This document shows, piece after piece, positions 1-5,771 of a stretch of 5,771 nucleotides of DNA. Position numbers and translations under genes: made by a program. The notes beneath the pieces were generated by a model, which saw only the letters and a list, made by a program, of their open reading frames with translations, did not search any database and was not told the DNA's origin. Within the stretch, counting starts at the first letter, position 1, and each line of letters opens with the position of its first letter. Source of the DNA: Burkholderiales bacterium (lineage in GTDB: Bacteria > Pseudomonadota > Gammaproteobacteria > Burkholderiales > Burkholderiaceae); contig CAHJWV010000672.1 of the NCBI GenBank assembly GCA_903643055.1, forward strand, positions 1 through 5,771. The letters run 5' to 3'.

Positions 1-179
1 TCAACCCAGGTGTTTCTGCCCAGATTACAGGTGCCAGCGCACTCGCGCTAGGCCCGGAGCCAATGATTGGCCCGCAACGAGTCCTCCTTCGGCTTGAAGA
101 CCAACGTCTTGCTTTGGCCAGCGATGGATTAGGGCCCTTCGTTGTTGTCGATAGCAATGACCCAGAGGCAAAGCCATGA
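1..179 (+). CDS. gspH: Type II secretion minor pseudopilin GspH, C-terminal part
   Basis: An open frame enters from the left edge (first full codon at 3) and ends with TGA at 177-179, giving 58 C-terminal residues. The sequence LGPEPMIGPQRVLL followed by LALASDGLGPFVV resembles the closing beta-sheet of GspH pseudopilins of Burkholderiales, where a phrase close to 'GPEP.I..Q.V.L' is recurrent. GspH is a minor pseudopilin of the periplasmic pseudopilus and is thought to sit between the major pseudopilin GspG and the I-J-K tip complex. The N-terminal prepilin signal and helix lie outside the window, so the assignment rests on this tail and on gspI following directly. The stop overlaps the gspI start in an ATGA, which suggests translational coupling. 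There is no sign of damage in the visible part. Confidence 0.83.
   Translation, partial: NPGVSAQITGASALALGPEPMIGPQRVLLRLEDQRLALASDGLGPFVVVDSNDPEAKP
164..168 (+). promoter_or_regulatory. Shine-Dalgarno site of gspI
   Basis: AGAGG lies 7 bases before the ATG at 176, inside the end of gspH. It supports the ATG at 176 as the gspI start, which also places a prepilin cleavage motif at the proper distance from the N-terminus. Confidence 0.6.
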
Positions 180-535
180 GACGAAGCCAACGAGGCTTCA
201 CATTGGTCGAAGTGCTTGTCGCCATGACTATTGTGGCGGTGACGCTGGGCGCCGGTATCCGCGCAGCAGGTTCGCTGACTGACAACGCGCAGCGTATCGT
301 CGAGGTCACCTCAGCTCAGTGGTGCGCAGAAAATCAGCTGACCGAATTGCAACTCATTCATTGGTTTCAGGTGCCTACCGAGTTCGAATTCGTCTGCGAA
401 CAATTCGGTGTCAGCTACAAGGGCAAACTGACATCCCGAAAAACACCCAACCCCAATTTTCTGCGTGCTGACGCCCAAATCTTCAATGAAGAAAGTCGGC
501 CAATCTTGACCCTGTCCACCGTGCTGGGTCGCTGA
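176..535 (+). CDS. gspI: Type II secretion minor pseudopilin GspI
   Basis: The 119-residue product starts with a short basic leader, MRRSQRG, and then FTLVE, the prepilin peptidase (GspO/PilD) motif. Cleavage is expected after Gly7, with methylation of Phe8, and Glu12 is the conserved +5 residue. Residues 8-30 form the hydrophobic N-terminal helix. The periplasmic part carries the family pattern AENQLTELQL (51-60) and the closing strands with PNPNFLRADAQI (91-102). Length is normal for GspI (about 120). Known role: GspI initiates the I-J-K tip complex that caps and nucleates the pseudopilus. Cys50 and Cys74 are the only cysteines and could form a disulfide in the periplasm; this is inference. 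The gene overlaps gspH by 4 bp and ends 3 bp before gspJ, so it is part of one transcription unit. Confidence 0.95.
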   Translation: MRRSQRGFTLVEVLVAMTIVAVTLGAGIRAAGSLTDNAQRIVEVTSAQWCAENQLTELQLIHWFQVPTEFEFVCEQFGVSYKGKLTSRKTPNPNFLRADAQIFNEESRPILTLSTVLGR

Positions 536-538
536 GCC

Positions 539-1228
539 ATGAAGACGAGAGTTCAACGCGATGGCGGATTCACTCTGGTTGAAGTGCTGGTCGCCATGAT
601 GATCATGTCGATCCTTGCCATGATGGCTTGGCAAGGGGTCGACAGCATTGTGCAAGCCCGTAATATCAGCCAAAGCAAGCTGGAAAAGCTGCTGCGTGTA
701 AACACCGTTATTGCGCAGTTCGAGGCTGACCTCAACGCATCCCAAGACAGCGGCAGCCTTCCTCAACAGCTACCCACGTTTGATGGGCTGGCAATGCGAA
801 TGACTCGACGTACGCCAACCGGCCTTCAACTGGTCGTTTGGTCGTTGCGATCTGGCATCTGGACTCGTTGGGCGGGCACCCCTGTGACAACGGCCAAGGC
901 GATGGAGCAAAGTTGGAGTACCGCGTCCCAACTCATGGGCAATGAACCAGCACAGATTCGCACTCTGACTGGTATCAGCGAGTGGCAATGCTACTTTTAT
1001 CGTGGAGCGGCATGGAGCAACTGCCAGTCAAGTGGCGGCGCAGGTGACGGCAAAGAATCGAATGGGGTATCGCCTCCGCCAGCCGCACCTACGCCTGACG
1101 GCACATCCCCGCCTCAATCTCAAACAGCTCCCAACGAACCCATCAAAGGTGTTCGCATCGTGCTGACCTTTGGCGAAGGTAGCGACTTCGCTGGAACGAT
1201 CACTCGAGAGATCGGATTGGGGCCATGA
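539..1228 (+). CDS. gspJ: Type II secretion minor pseudopilin GspJ
   Basis: The 229-residue product has the prepilin motif GG-FTLVE (cleavage after Gly10, Glu15 at +5), a hydrophobic helix at about 11-32, and the GspJ pattern MAWQGVDSIVQAR (29-41) followed by a beta-rich domain with FEADL (61-65) and the strand LQLVVWSLR (96-104). The C-terminal strand KGVRIVLTF (203-211) closes the fold. GspJ sits in the pseudopilus tip complex with I and K. Residues about 163-201 are a Gly/Ser then Pro/Thr/Ser-rich insert between the strand ending AAWSNC and the last strand; it looks disordered. Cys151 and Cys162 flank the loop before this insert. No convincing Shine-Dalgarno precedes ATG 539; the 3-bp gap to gspI suggests coupled translation. 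The end overlaps gspK by 4 bp. Confidence 0.94.
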   Translation: MKTRVQRDGGFTLVEVLVAMMIMSILAMMAWQGVDSIVQARNISQSKLEKLLRVNTVIAQFEADLNASQDSGSLPQQLPTFDGLAMRMTRRTPTGLQLVVWSLRSGIWTRWAGTPVTTAKAMEQSWSTASQLMGNEPAQIRTLTGISEWQCYFYRGAAWSNCQSSGGAGDGKESNGVSPPPAAPTPDGTSPPQSQTAPNEPIKGVRIVLTFGEGSDFAGTITREIGLGP

Positions 1229-2208
1229 CCCTAGTTCGCAAATTTCACTTGCGTCCTGGGCAGCGTGGTGCTGCCCTATTGCTGGCAATGATCATTCTCA
1301 CCCTCGTAGCAACGCTGACGGTATCGATGGTTTGGCAGCAATGGCGCTCCATTCAAATCGAAACCGCCGAACGGTCACGGGCTCAGTCTTCCTGGATACT
1401 TTCAGGCGCGCTCGATTGGGCCAACCTCATCTTGAAGGAAGATGCTCGCACAGGCGGACCCGATCACTTGGGAGAGCCCTGGGCTGTGCCTCTGGCTGAA
1501 GCAAGACTCTCAACCTTTCTTGCTGCCGACAAAGAAAACAACAGCGACGAAGGCGCGCCGGAGGCGTTTTTGTCCGGCAGCATCAGTGATGCGCAGGCAC
1601 GCTTCAACGTGTTCAATTTACTGGACGCCAACGGACTGGTCTCAAAAGAAGATTTGGCCATACTGAGACGCCTTTGCGAAAACGTCGACGTCATCCCTGC
1701 GCTGGCAGACACCATCGGCAATGGCTTGCGTGATGCTTATGGTCAAGCCGCAGCTTCAGGCTCATCGGCGCCTGCTCCAACCAATCCTCCGCTAATGCCC
1801 AGACGCATCGATCAACTGACATGGCTGGGTGTAGATGCGGCATCACTTCATCGATTAGAGCCATACATTGTTTTGCTACCGGAACGCACGACGATCAACA
1901 TCAATACGGCATCGCGTGAAGTCATCGCCGCAGCCATTCCAGGAATGAATGTCGGTGACGCCGCTCGCTTGATTCAGTTAAGGGCGCGAACTCCTTTTCG
2001 AAAGCAATCTGACATTCAAGCTCAGATGCCGGTCATGCCGGATGGTGCGTTGAAGGGTGTAGACGTGATGTCAAGTTTCTTCGAAGTACGCGGACGCCTT
2101 CGCTTAAGTGACCGTGTACTTGAACAAAGATCGCTTGTGAAACGCAGTCGTATGCAGGTTACTGTCTTGTCCCGAGAACGCGTCAGTTCACAAGATACCG
2201 GGAGCTGA
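1225..2208 (+). CDS. gspK: Type II secretion minor pseudopilin GspK
   Basis: The 327-residue protein is the large minor pseudopilin at the pseudopilus tip. The leader MTLVRKFHLRPGQRG ends at Gly15, followed by the hydrophobic helix AALLLAMIILTLVATLTVSMV (16-36, written here in sense only: 21 residues). Position +5 is Leu20 rather than Glu, the known hallmark of GspK. Family patterns follow: DWANLIL (64-70), GEPWAVPL (83-90) and ISDAQARFNVFNL (120-132), the last typical of the region where GspK turns into its helical insert. TININTAS (223-230) opens the second helix-hairpin-helix-like half of the T2SSK fold. Residues 177-192 are a small Ser/Ala/Pro-rich loop. Length is usual for the family (about 300-340). 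The start ATG overlaps the gspJ stop as ATGA. The gene is followed by the only sizeable gap in the window. Confidence 0.95.
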   Translation: MTLVRKFHLRPGQRGAALLLAMIILTLVATLTVSMVWQQWRSIQIETAERSRAQSSWILSGALDWANLILKEDARTGGPDHLGEPWAVPLAEARLSTFLAADKENNSDEGAPEAFLSGSISDAQARFNVFNLLDANGLVSKEDLAILRRLCENVDVIPALADTIGNGLRDAYGQAAASGSSAPAPTNPPLMPRRIDQLTWLGVDAASLHRLEPYIVLLPERTTININTASREVIAAAIPGMNVGDAARLIQLRARTPFRKQSDIQAQMPVMPDGALKGVDVMSSFFEVRGRLRLSDRVLEQRSLVKRSRMQVTVLSRERVSSQDTGS

Positions 2209-2210
2209 CA

Positions 2211-2242
2211 TTGCATGCAAAGAGTTGCAACAAACACTGCAA
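2211..2242 (+). repeat. TTGCA-type palindromes and phased TGCAA repeats
   Basis: Immediately after gspK, TTGCATGCAA (2211-2220) is a perfect 10-bp palindrome and GTTGCAAC (2224-2231) a perfect 8-bp palindrome. TGCAA occurs at 2216, 2226 and 2238, with start-to-start spacing of 10 and 12 bp, near one helical turn. What is seen is the repeat; that it is an operator or protein-binding site is inference. Short palindromes arise by chance and no known binding consensus was recognised. Confidence 0.35.
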
Positions 2243-2277
2243 GAAAACGCCGTAAGTCTTTGATTCGGGAAGGTTTG

Positions 2278-2293
2278 TAGGTCACCCGACCTA
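2278..2293 (+). repeat. Perfect inverted repeat upstream of gspL
   Basis: TAGGTC (2278-2283) and GACCTA (2288-2293) are exact reverse complements around the 4-base loop ACCC. As RNA this gives a 6-bp hairpin; as DNA it is a dyad that overlaps the first two bases of a possible -10 element. No T-run follows, so it does not look like an intrinsic terminator. It could be a small operator or an RNA-processing hairpin between gspK and gspL; neither can be decided from sequence. Confidence 0.4.
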
Positions 2294-2297
2294 GAAT
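2292..2297 (+). promoter_or_regulatory. Possible internal -10 promoter element before gspL
   Basis: TAGAAT differs from the sigma-70 -10 consensus TATAAT at one base and lies 21 bases before the gspL ATG. No recognisable -35 hexamer sits 15-19 bases upstream (the nearest TTG-type hexamers, at 2260 and 2275, are misplaced), so this would need an activator or is fortuitous. If used, transcription would start around 2304 and leave a leader of only about 15 bases on the gspLMND message. Confidence 0.22.
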
Positions 2298-2310
2298 TCC
2301 GTTACTCTCA

Positions 2311-2317
2311 CCCCCCC
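2311..2317 (+). other. C7 homopolymer in place of gspL ribosome binding site
   Basis: Seven consecutive C bases end two bases before the gspL ATG. No purine-rich stretch complementary to the 16S tail lies within the usual 5-12 bases; the upstream sequence is ATTCCGTTACTCTCA. The start must rely on weak, leaderless-like or coupled initiation, or the tract may be slippage-prone. Confidence 0.6.
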
Positions 2318-2318
2318 T

Positions 2319-3569
2319 ATGAGCACGCTTGTCGTTCAAATTCCGCAGCGCCACCGTCTGGGCGTACGCGACACCGGAAATGCCGATCCCGTTGGCAATC
2401 CTGGCGCCGAGTACAACTATGCGTTGAGTCCTGACGGCTTCGCACTGCAAACATACGGTACATGTGCCGTCGCCTTGCTTCCGAAAGCCGCAACTGCGGT
2501 CGCGGTACTGGCCGACGCAGATGTCAGTTGGCACCGAATAACGCTTCCCAAGGCGCCTGCGGCGCGCTTGCACTCTGCATTGGCTGGGGTGATGGAGGAA
2601 GCCTTATTGGAAGATACCGGCAACCTTCACATTGCAGTAGCGCCAGGTGGTACCGCTGGGGAATTGACTTGGGTCGCCGTCGTGGACAGGGCCTGGCTAA
2701 CAGCCGAACTCACCGCATTGGAAAAGGCCCATGTTTTTATCGATCGGGTCGTTCCGTTGTCATGGCCCGATGAACCTCCGTCAGGCCACTTTGCTGAATT
2801 GAGCGAAGGCGCTCAGGGAGCAACCTTGTGCTGGGCACACATAGATGGTGTCGTGCAGATTGCTTTGCAAGGCTCCCTCGCACGTTCGCTGCTTCCAAAC
2901 CCGCTGCCTGAAGGTGCTCGATGGAGCGCGACGCCCGCTACTGCGTCGGCTGCTGAACGATGGCTTAACACGCCCATTACGGTGATGGACTGGCCTCAGC
3001 GCTCTGTGCAGGCAGCTCGTTCGCTTTGGAATCTTCGTCAATTCACACTTGCACGCAAAAGCCGAGGGACCCGTGCGCTGCGCGATGTTTGGCGTCAGTT
3101 TTTGAAGCCTGCGTGGAGGCCTTTGCGCCTCGGCGTTGGTGCATTGATCGTCGTTCAGATTCTTGGCTTGAATCTCTGGGCAGTAAGGCAGCGCAGCGAA
3201 ATCGTTTCAAAACAGCGCGCAATGGAAAGCGTGCTGCGTACGGCGCATCCGAACATTGGCGGCGTGCTTGATGCAACTCAGCAAATGCAGCGCGAAACCG
3301 ACACGCTTCGTTCGGCAGCTGGCAAGCCTGGCGACGTCGACCTCGAACCGATGCTATTTGCCGCTGCATCGGCTTGGCCACCTGACCGCCCTCCCGTAGA
3401 CAAGCTGCGCTTTGAAATCGGCAAGCTGTCTTTGACGGCGACGGGCTGGAATCCTCAACAAATAGAACAATTTCGTGTGCAGTTGCGCCCGAGCGGTTGG
3501 CAAGTCGATGCCACTGGAGAACTCGTGATCTTGAGTAAATTGCCAGCAGGTGGAGGCCGCACTCCGTGA
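2319..3569 (+). CDS. gspL: Type II secretion inner-membrane platform protein GspL
   Basis: The 416-residue product has the GspL layout: a cytoplasmic actin-like domain (about 1-245), one membrane segment (about 270-289, LGVGALIVVQILGLNLWA), a short periplasmic coiled region (about 290-335) and a C-terminal ferredoxin-like domain (about 342-408, with KLRFEIGKLSLTATGW). The N-terminal MSTLVVQIP, and NLRQFTLARKSRGTRA followed by WRQF before the membrane segment, match GspL of Burkholderiales. GspL binds the ATPase GspE in the cytoplasm and GspM in the membrane and periplasm, passing force to the growing pseudopilus. ATG 2319 is the only usable start: an in-frame TAG lies at 2292-2294 with no other start codon between. 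Oddly, no Shine-Dalgarno precedes it; the site is occupied by a run of seven C. The end overlaps gspM as GTGA. Confidence 0.93.
   Translation: MSTLVVQIPQRHRLGVRDTGNADPVGNPGAEYNYALSPDGFALQTYGTCAVALLPKAATAVAVLADADVSWHRITLPKAPAARLHSALAGVMEEALLEDTGNLHIAVAPGGTAGELTWVAVVDRAWLTAELTALEKAHVFIDRVVPLSWPDEPPSGHFAELSEGAQGATLCWAHIDGVVQIALQGSLARSLLPNPLPEGARWSATPATASAAERWLNTPITVMDWPQRSVQAARSLWNLRQFTLARKSRGTRALRDVWRQFLKPAWRPLRLGVGALIVVQILGLNLWAVRQRSEIVSKQRAMESVLRTAHPNIGGVLDATQQMQRETDTLRSAAGKPGDVDLEPMLFAAASAWPPDRPPVDKLRFEIGKLSLTATGWNPQQIEQFRVQLRPSGWQVDATGELVILSKLPAGGGRTP
3552..3556 (+). promoter_or_regulatory. Shine-Dalgarno site of gspM
   Basis: GGAGG lies 9 bases before the GTG at 3566, inside the end of gspL. 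It supports the non-ATG start of gspM, because no in-frame ATG follows before the membrane segment is well under way. Confidence 0.65.
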
Positions 3570-4081
3570 AGATCAAAGGGCTCCATCTGCCGCCGCCTAT
3601 TGCGGCGTTCGTTACCAAAACTTCGCAACGCTGGGAAGCTCTCCCGCCTCGGGAACGTCTAGGGCTTGGCTTGGCCGGATGGATTATTGGCGCCGGTTTG
3701 ATCTGGGTTGCTGGTGTGCAGCCAGCCTTGATCACCTTGCGCGAAGCACCCACAAAAATTGATGCGCTTGATGTTCAGTTGCAAGCCATGCAACGCATGG
3801 CCGCTGAGGTACGTGAATTGCGCACCATCTCACCAGTGTCCTCTGCGCAAGCAGCGCAAGCATTGAAATCTGCGACCGACCGCTTGGGCGAAAAGGCAAA
3901 GCTCTCATTGCTTGGTGACAGAGCTGTGCTGACGTTAAACGGGGTTACCCCAGAACCCATTCGAGCATGGCTCAATGAAGCTCGCATTGGTGCGCGTGCA
4001 CGGCCGGTTGAAGCTCAGCTTGCTCGGGCAGCAGAAGGTTATTCCGGCACGCTTACCGTTACTTTTGCCGGGGGGCAGTGA
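3566..4081 (+). CDS. gspM: Type II secretion inner-membrane platform protein GspM
   Basis: The 171-residue product begins at GTG 3566, which overlaps the gspL stop (GTGA) and has a good ribosome binding site 9 bases upstream. A short cytoplasmic tail with WEALPPRERLGL (23-34) is the family signature just before the membrane segment (about 33-52, GLGLAGWIIGAGLIWVAGV). A periplasmic helix rich in Gln, Met, Arg and Glu (about 65-88, LDVQLQAMQRMAAEVREL) and a small alpha/beta domain (about 90-168, ending SGTLTVTF) follow. GspM is known to pair with GspL through its periplasmic ferredoxin-like domain and to stabilise the L-E-C platform. Length is typical (160-180). It sits between gspL and gspN in one tight operon. 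Sequence conservation of GspM is low across bacteria, so the call rests on layout, signature and position together. Confidence 0.9.
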   Translation: MKIKGLHLPPPIAAFVTKTSQRWEALPPRERLGLGLAGWIIGAGLIWVAGVQPALITLREAPTKIDALDVQLQAMQRMAAEVRELRTISPVSSAQAAQALKSATDRLGEKAKLSLLGDRAVLTLNGVTPEPIRAWLNEARIGARARPVEAQLARAAEGYSGTLTVTFAGGQ

Positions 4082-4992
4082 TGGTGACATCCGCTCGGAA
4101 ACCCCTTCGCCGCGGCCTGCGCCGGCGCTTTGCCTCAAGCGCCGTATCTACTCAATGGCAAGAATCTTCTTTTGCCGAAATCGCCTGGGAGAAATCTCGC
4201 AGCGCAGCCGCACGCTGGGCAATCGTCGGTGTCGTGATCGGCTTGATGATTGGCATCACGGCCTTTGCACCCGCCGTCTGGCTTGCCAGCGCCGTCGCAT
4301 CGGCGACCCAGCAACACATCCTTCTTGCAGATGCCCGTGGAACAGTCTGGAACGGCAGCGCCGTTGCAGTACTGACAGGCGGTCTAGGAGCACGTGATGC
4401 AAGCGCATTGCCGGGCCGCCTTGAATGGTCTCTTAGTTTTAAAGGTCTGGGTTTTGAATTGCGTGCACAACATGAGTGCTGCCTCAACGGCACTGTTTCG
4501 TTGCATGTCCAACCAGGTATTTCACGAACCACCTTCGCACTCGCCCCCAAGCCGGACTGGATTGGCCAGTGGCCCGCTTCTTTCTTGGGTGGGCTAGGCA
4601 CACCATGGAATACCTTTCAGCTGGGTGGATCGCTGCGCCTTTTGTCTTCCGGCATATCGGTCGAAACGTTCAAAGGCAAAGTGAGCCTGCTGGGTAGCGC
4701 TGAGTTGGAATTGTTGAGAACCTCATCGCGCTTGTCCCCGCTTGAAACCTTGGGCAGCTATCGGCTAAAGGCTTCCAGCGAACCCTCCATTGCCAATGGA
4801 CAACCACAAATCACCTTAAGCACACTTGAAGGCGCTCTTCAGTTGTCAGGCTCCGGCACCTTGACTCCTAAGGGCATACGACTTCAAGGTGAAGCACGAG
4901 CGACAAGCGAAGCTGATGAAGCCAAGCTGGCGAACTTGCTCGGTCTCATCGGATTGCGCCGCGGCGCTACGACCGTCATTTCGATCGGATAA
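4081..4992 (+). CDS. gspN: Type II secretion accessory protein GspN
   Basis: The chosen ATG at 4081 gives 303 residues; GTG at 4078 (one codon longer, overlapping gspM by 4 bp) and GTG at 4084 are alternatives, and a G6 run at 4070-4075 may serve as a poor ribosome binding site. A basic, Ser/Arg-rich cytoplasmic stretch of about 45 residues leads to one membrane segment (about 46-68, AIVGVVIGLMIGITAFAPAVW). The periplasmic part shows family patterns: LADARGTVWNGSA (82-94), PGRLEWSL (111-118), a vicinal Cys133-Cys134, LGTPWNTFQLGG (172-183), LEGALQLSGSG (249-259) and the ending NLLGLIGLRRGATTVISIG. GspN is present in only some T2SS clusters; its exact job is unknown, and it is dispensable in some species. 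Placement just before gspD is common in Burkholderiales. The N-terminal stretch before the membrane helix seems longer than usual for GspN. Confidence 0.9.
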   Translation: MVTSARKPLRRGLRRRFASSAVSTQWQESSFAEIAWEKSRSAAARWAIVGVVIGLMIGITAFAPAVWLASAVASATQQHILLADARGTVWNGSAVAVLTGGLGARDASALPGRLEWSLSFKGLGFELRAQHECCLNGTVSLHVQPGISRTTFALAPKPDWIGQWPASFLGGLGTPWNTFQLGGSLRLLSSGISVETFKGKVSLLGSAELELLRTSSRLSPLETLGSYRLKASSEPSIANGQPQITLSTLEGALQLSGSGTLTPKGIRLQGEARATSEADEAKLANLLGLIGLRRGATTVISIG

Positions 4993-4997
4993 AAATT

Positions 4998-5771
4998 ATG
5001 AAACAGCGCCCTTCTCTTTACCGGCCTCGGCGCCCACTCGCTGCGGCAATGGCTGCCGCGATGCTGTTCACTCCCCTTGCGCCAGCTCCTTCGGTTTATG
5101 CCCAGCAACCTCAGCAACCCAATGCCTCGCGCTTCAAGGGTGAGCCGATCACGTTGAATTTCGTTAACGCCGACATCGAAGGCGTCTCACGCGCGATGGG
5201 CGCGATCTTGAAGCAGCAGTTTGTTGTAGACCCTCGGGTGAAAGGCAACATTACGCTGTTCAGCGAAGAACCGTTGTCACCGCGAGAGGCTTACCTCAAC
5301 TTTTTGGCAGCCTTGCGTGGTCTTGGCTTCACTGTTGTGGAAGTAGGCGGTCTGTTCAAGATCGTGCCGGAAGCCGACGCCAAGCTGCAGTCAGGGACGG
5401 TATCCGTCGGAACTGTCTCGCGTCAAGGAGATCAAGTTCTCACTCAGATTTTCAAGCTAAGCCACGAAAACGCCAACAACATGGTTCCGGTGCTGCGCCC
5501 GCTGATCAGCCCGAACAACACCATCAACGCGAATCCCGGCAACAACACGCTTATCATTACTGACTATGCGGATAACTTGGTGCGCATTGGGAAGATTATT
5601 GCGGCTATGGATACACCCAGTGCAGGTGATGTCGAGATCATTCCGCTGAAATATGCCGTAGCGACCGATCTGGCCCAGGTTGTACAGCGCTTGAGTGAAG
5701 GTGGAAATGCGTTTGGTGGACAAGGCAGTGGCGGGGGGGGCAACTCATCCGTGCTCGTTGATTCACGGAGC
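4998..5771 (+). CDS. gspD: Type II secretion outer-membrane secretin GspD, N-terminal part
   Basis: ATG 4998, 5 bp after the gspN stop, opens a frame that stays open to the right edge (258 codons). A signal peptide is clear: basic MKQRPSLYRPRRP, a hydrophobic stretch (about 14-30), and probable cleavage after VYA at residue 35; there is no lipobox. The N0 domain (about 48-125) has ITLNFVNADIEGVSRAMG and VDPRVKGNITL; N1 (about 148-208) has FKLSHENANNMVPVLRPLIS and NTLIITDYADN; N2 starts at about 213 with EIIPLKYA. These are the periplasmic ring domains of GspD, which bind GspC and substrate. The C-terminal secretin beta-barrel lies outside. The gene has only a weak GGA 8 bases before its ATG. 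A Gly-rich N2 loop (239-250) contains eight consecutive G bases at 5733-5740. Confidence 0.95.
   Translation, partial: MKQRPSLYRPRRPLAAAMAAAMLFTPLAPAPSVYAQQPQQPNASRFKGEPITLNFVNADIEGVSRAMGAILKQQFVVDPRVKGNITLFSEEPLSPREAYLNFLAALRGLGFTVVEVGGLFKIVPEADAKLQSGTVSVGTVSRQGDQVLTQIFKLSHENANNMVPVLRPLISPNNTINANPGNNTLIITDYADNLVRIGKIIAAMDTPSAGDVEIIPLKYAVATDLAQVVQRLSEGGNAFGGQGSGGGGNSSVLVDSRS
5733..5740 (+). repeat. G8 homopolymer within gspD
   Basis: Eight consecutive G bases encode part of a Gly-rich loop in the N2 ring domain (codons GGC GGG GGG GGC, residues 245-248). Gly codons here are otherwise mixed, so the run is not forced by the protein. Tracts of this length can slip during replication; a change of one base would shift gspD out of frame. 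Phase variation is inference only. Confidence 0.5.

Noticed and set aside
197..599. Near-identical 31-base segments at 197-227 (gspI) and 569-599 (gspJ), 4 mismatches
   Set aside because: Both encode the conserved prepilin helix start FTLVEVLVAM, so protein-level constraint and common ancestry explain the similarity; it is not a mobile or regulatory repeat.
311..766. Antisense open frame (151 codons) across gspI and gspJ
   Set aside because: It mirrors the two pseudopilin genes, and its His/Gln-rich product shows no domain or signal.
2278..2300. Intrinsic terminator between gspK and gspL
   Set aside because: The stem is only 6 bp and is followed by AGAATTCC rather than a T-run, so it lacks the second half of a terminator.
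2022..2573. Antisense open frame (183 codons) covering the gspK end, the gap and the gspL start
   Set aside because: The translation is Arg/Cys/Thr-rich and resembles nothing known; both ends lie in clear coding sequence on the other strand.
3043..3753. Long antisense open frame (236 codons) across the gspL-gspM junction
   Set aside because: It lies wholly opposite two well-supported genes, its product is Arg/Ser/Cys-rich without a recognisable fold, and it has no plausible start context. It is a by-product of GC-rich codon use.
1..5771. CRISPR array, tRNA, rRNA, insertion sequence or defence genes
   Set aside because: Coding sequence of one T2SS operon fills almost the whole window; no regular direct repeats, RNA gene signatures or transposase motifs were seen.

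Overview
The window is a stretch of a general secretory pathway (type II secretion system, T2SS) gene cluster. All genes lie on the + strand in the order gspH (3' end only), gspI, gspJ, gspK, gspL, gspM, gspN, gspD (5' part only). Gene order, the presence of gspN directly before gspD, and the style of the proteins (for example the GspI, GspL and GspN signatures) point to a betaproteobacterium of the order Burkholderiales, probably Comamonadaceae or a close relative. The DNA is moderately GC-rich by eye (not computed) and codon use looks even across all genes, so nothing suggests recent transfer.

Layout: positions 1-2208 hold four pseudopilin genes packed with 4-bp overlaps or a 3-bp gap (gspH/I ATGA, gspI-J 3-bp gap, gspJ/K ATGA). 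Positions 2209-2318 are the only real intergenic gap, 110 bp. It holds two short palindromes, a helically spaced TGCAA repeat, an inverted repeat next to a possible -10 element, and a C7 tract where a ribosome binding site would be expected. Positions 2319-4992 hold gspL, gspM and gspN, again overlapping by a few bases. A 5-bp gap leads to gspD at 4998, which runs off the right edge after 258 codons.

How they work together: GspH, I, J and K are minor pseudopilins. I, J and K form the tip complex that primes and caps the periplasmic pseudopilus, and H links it to the major pseudopilin GspG, presumably encoded to the left. GspL and GspM form the inner-membrane platform that couples the ATPase GspE (not in the window) to pseudopilus growth. 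GspN is an accessory inner-membrane protein. GspD is the outer-membrane secretin through which folded substrates leave.

I do not see an undescribed system here. The features most worth a second look are the gspK-gspL gap, the missing Shine-Dalgarno at gspL, an 8-G homopolymer inside gspD, a proline-rich insert in GspJ and an unusually long basic N-terminus of GspN.
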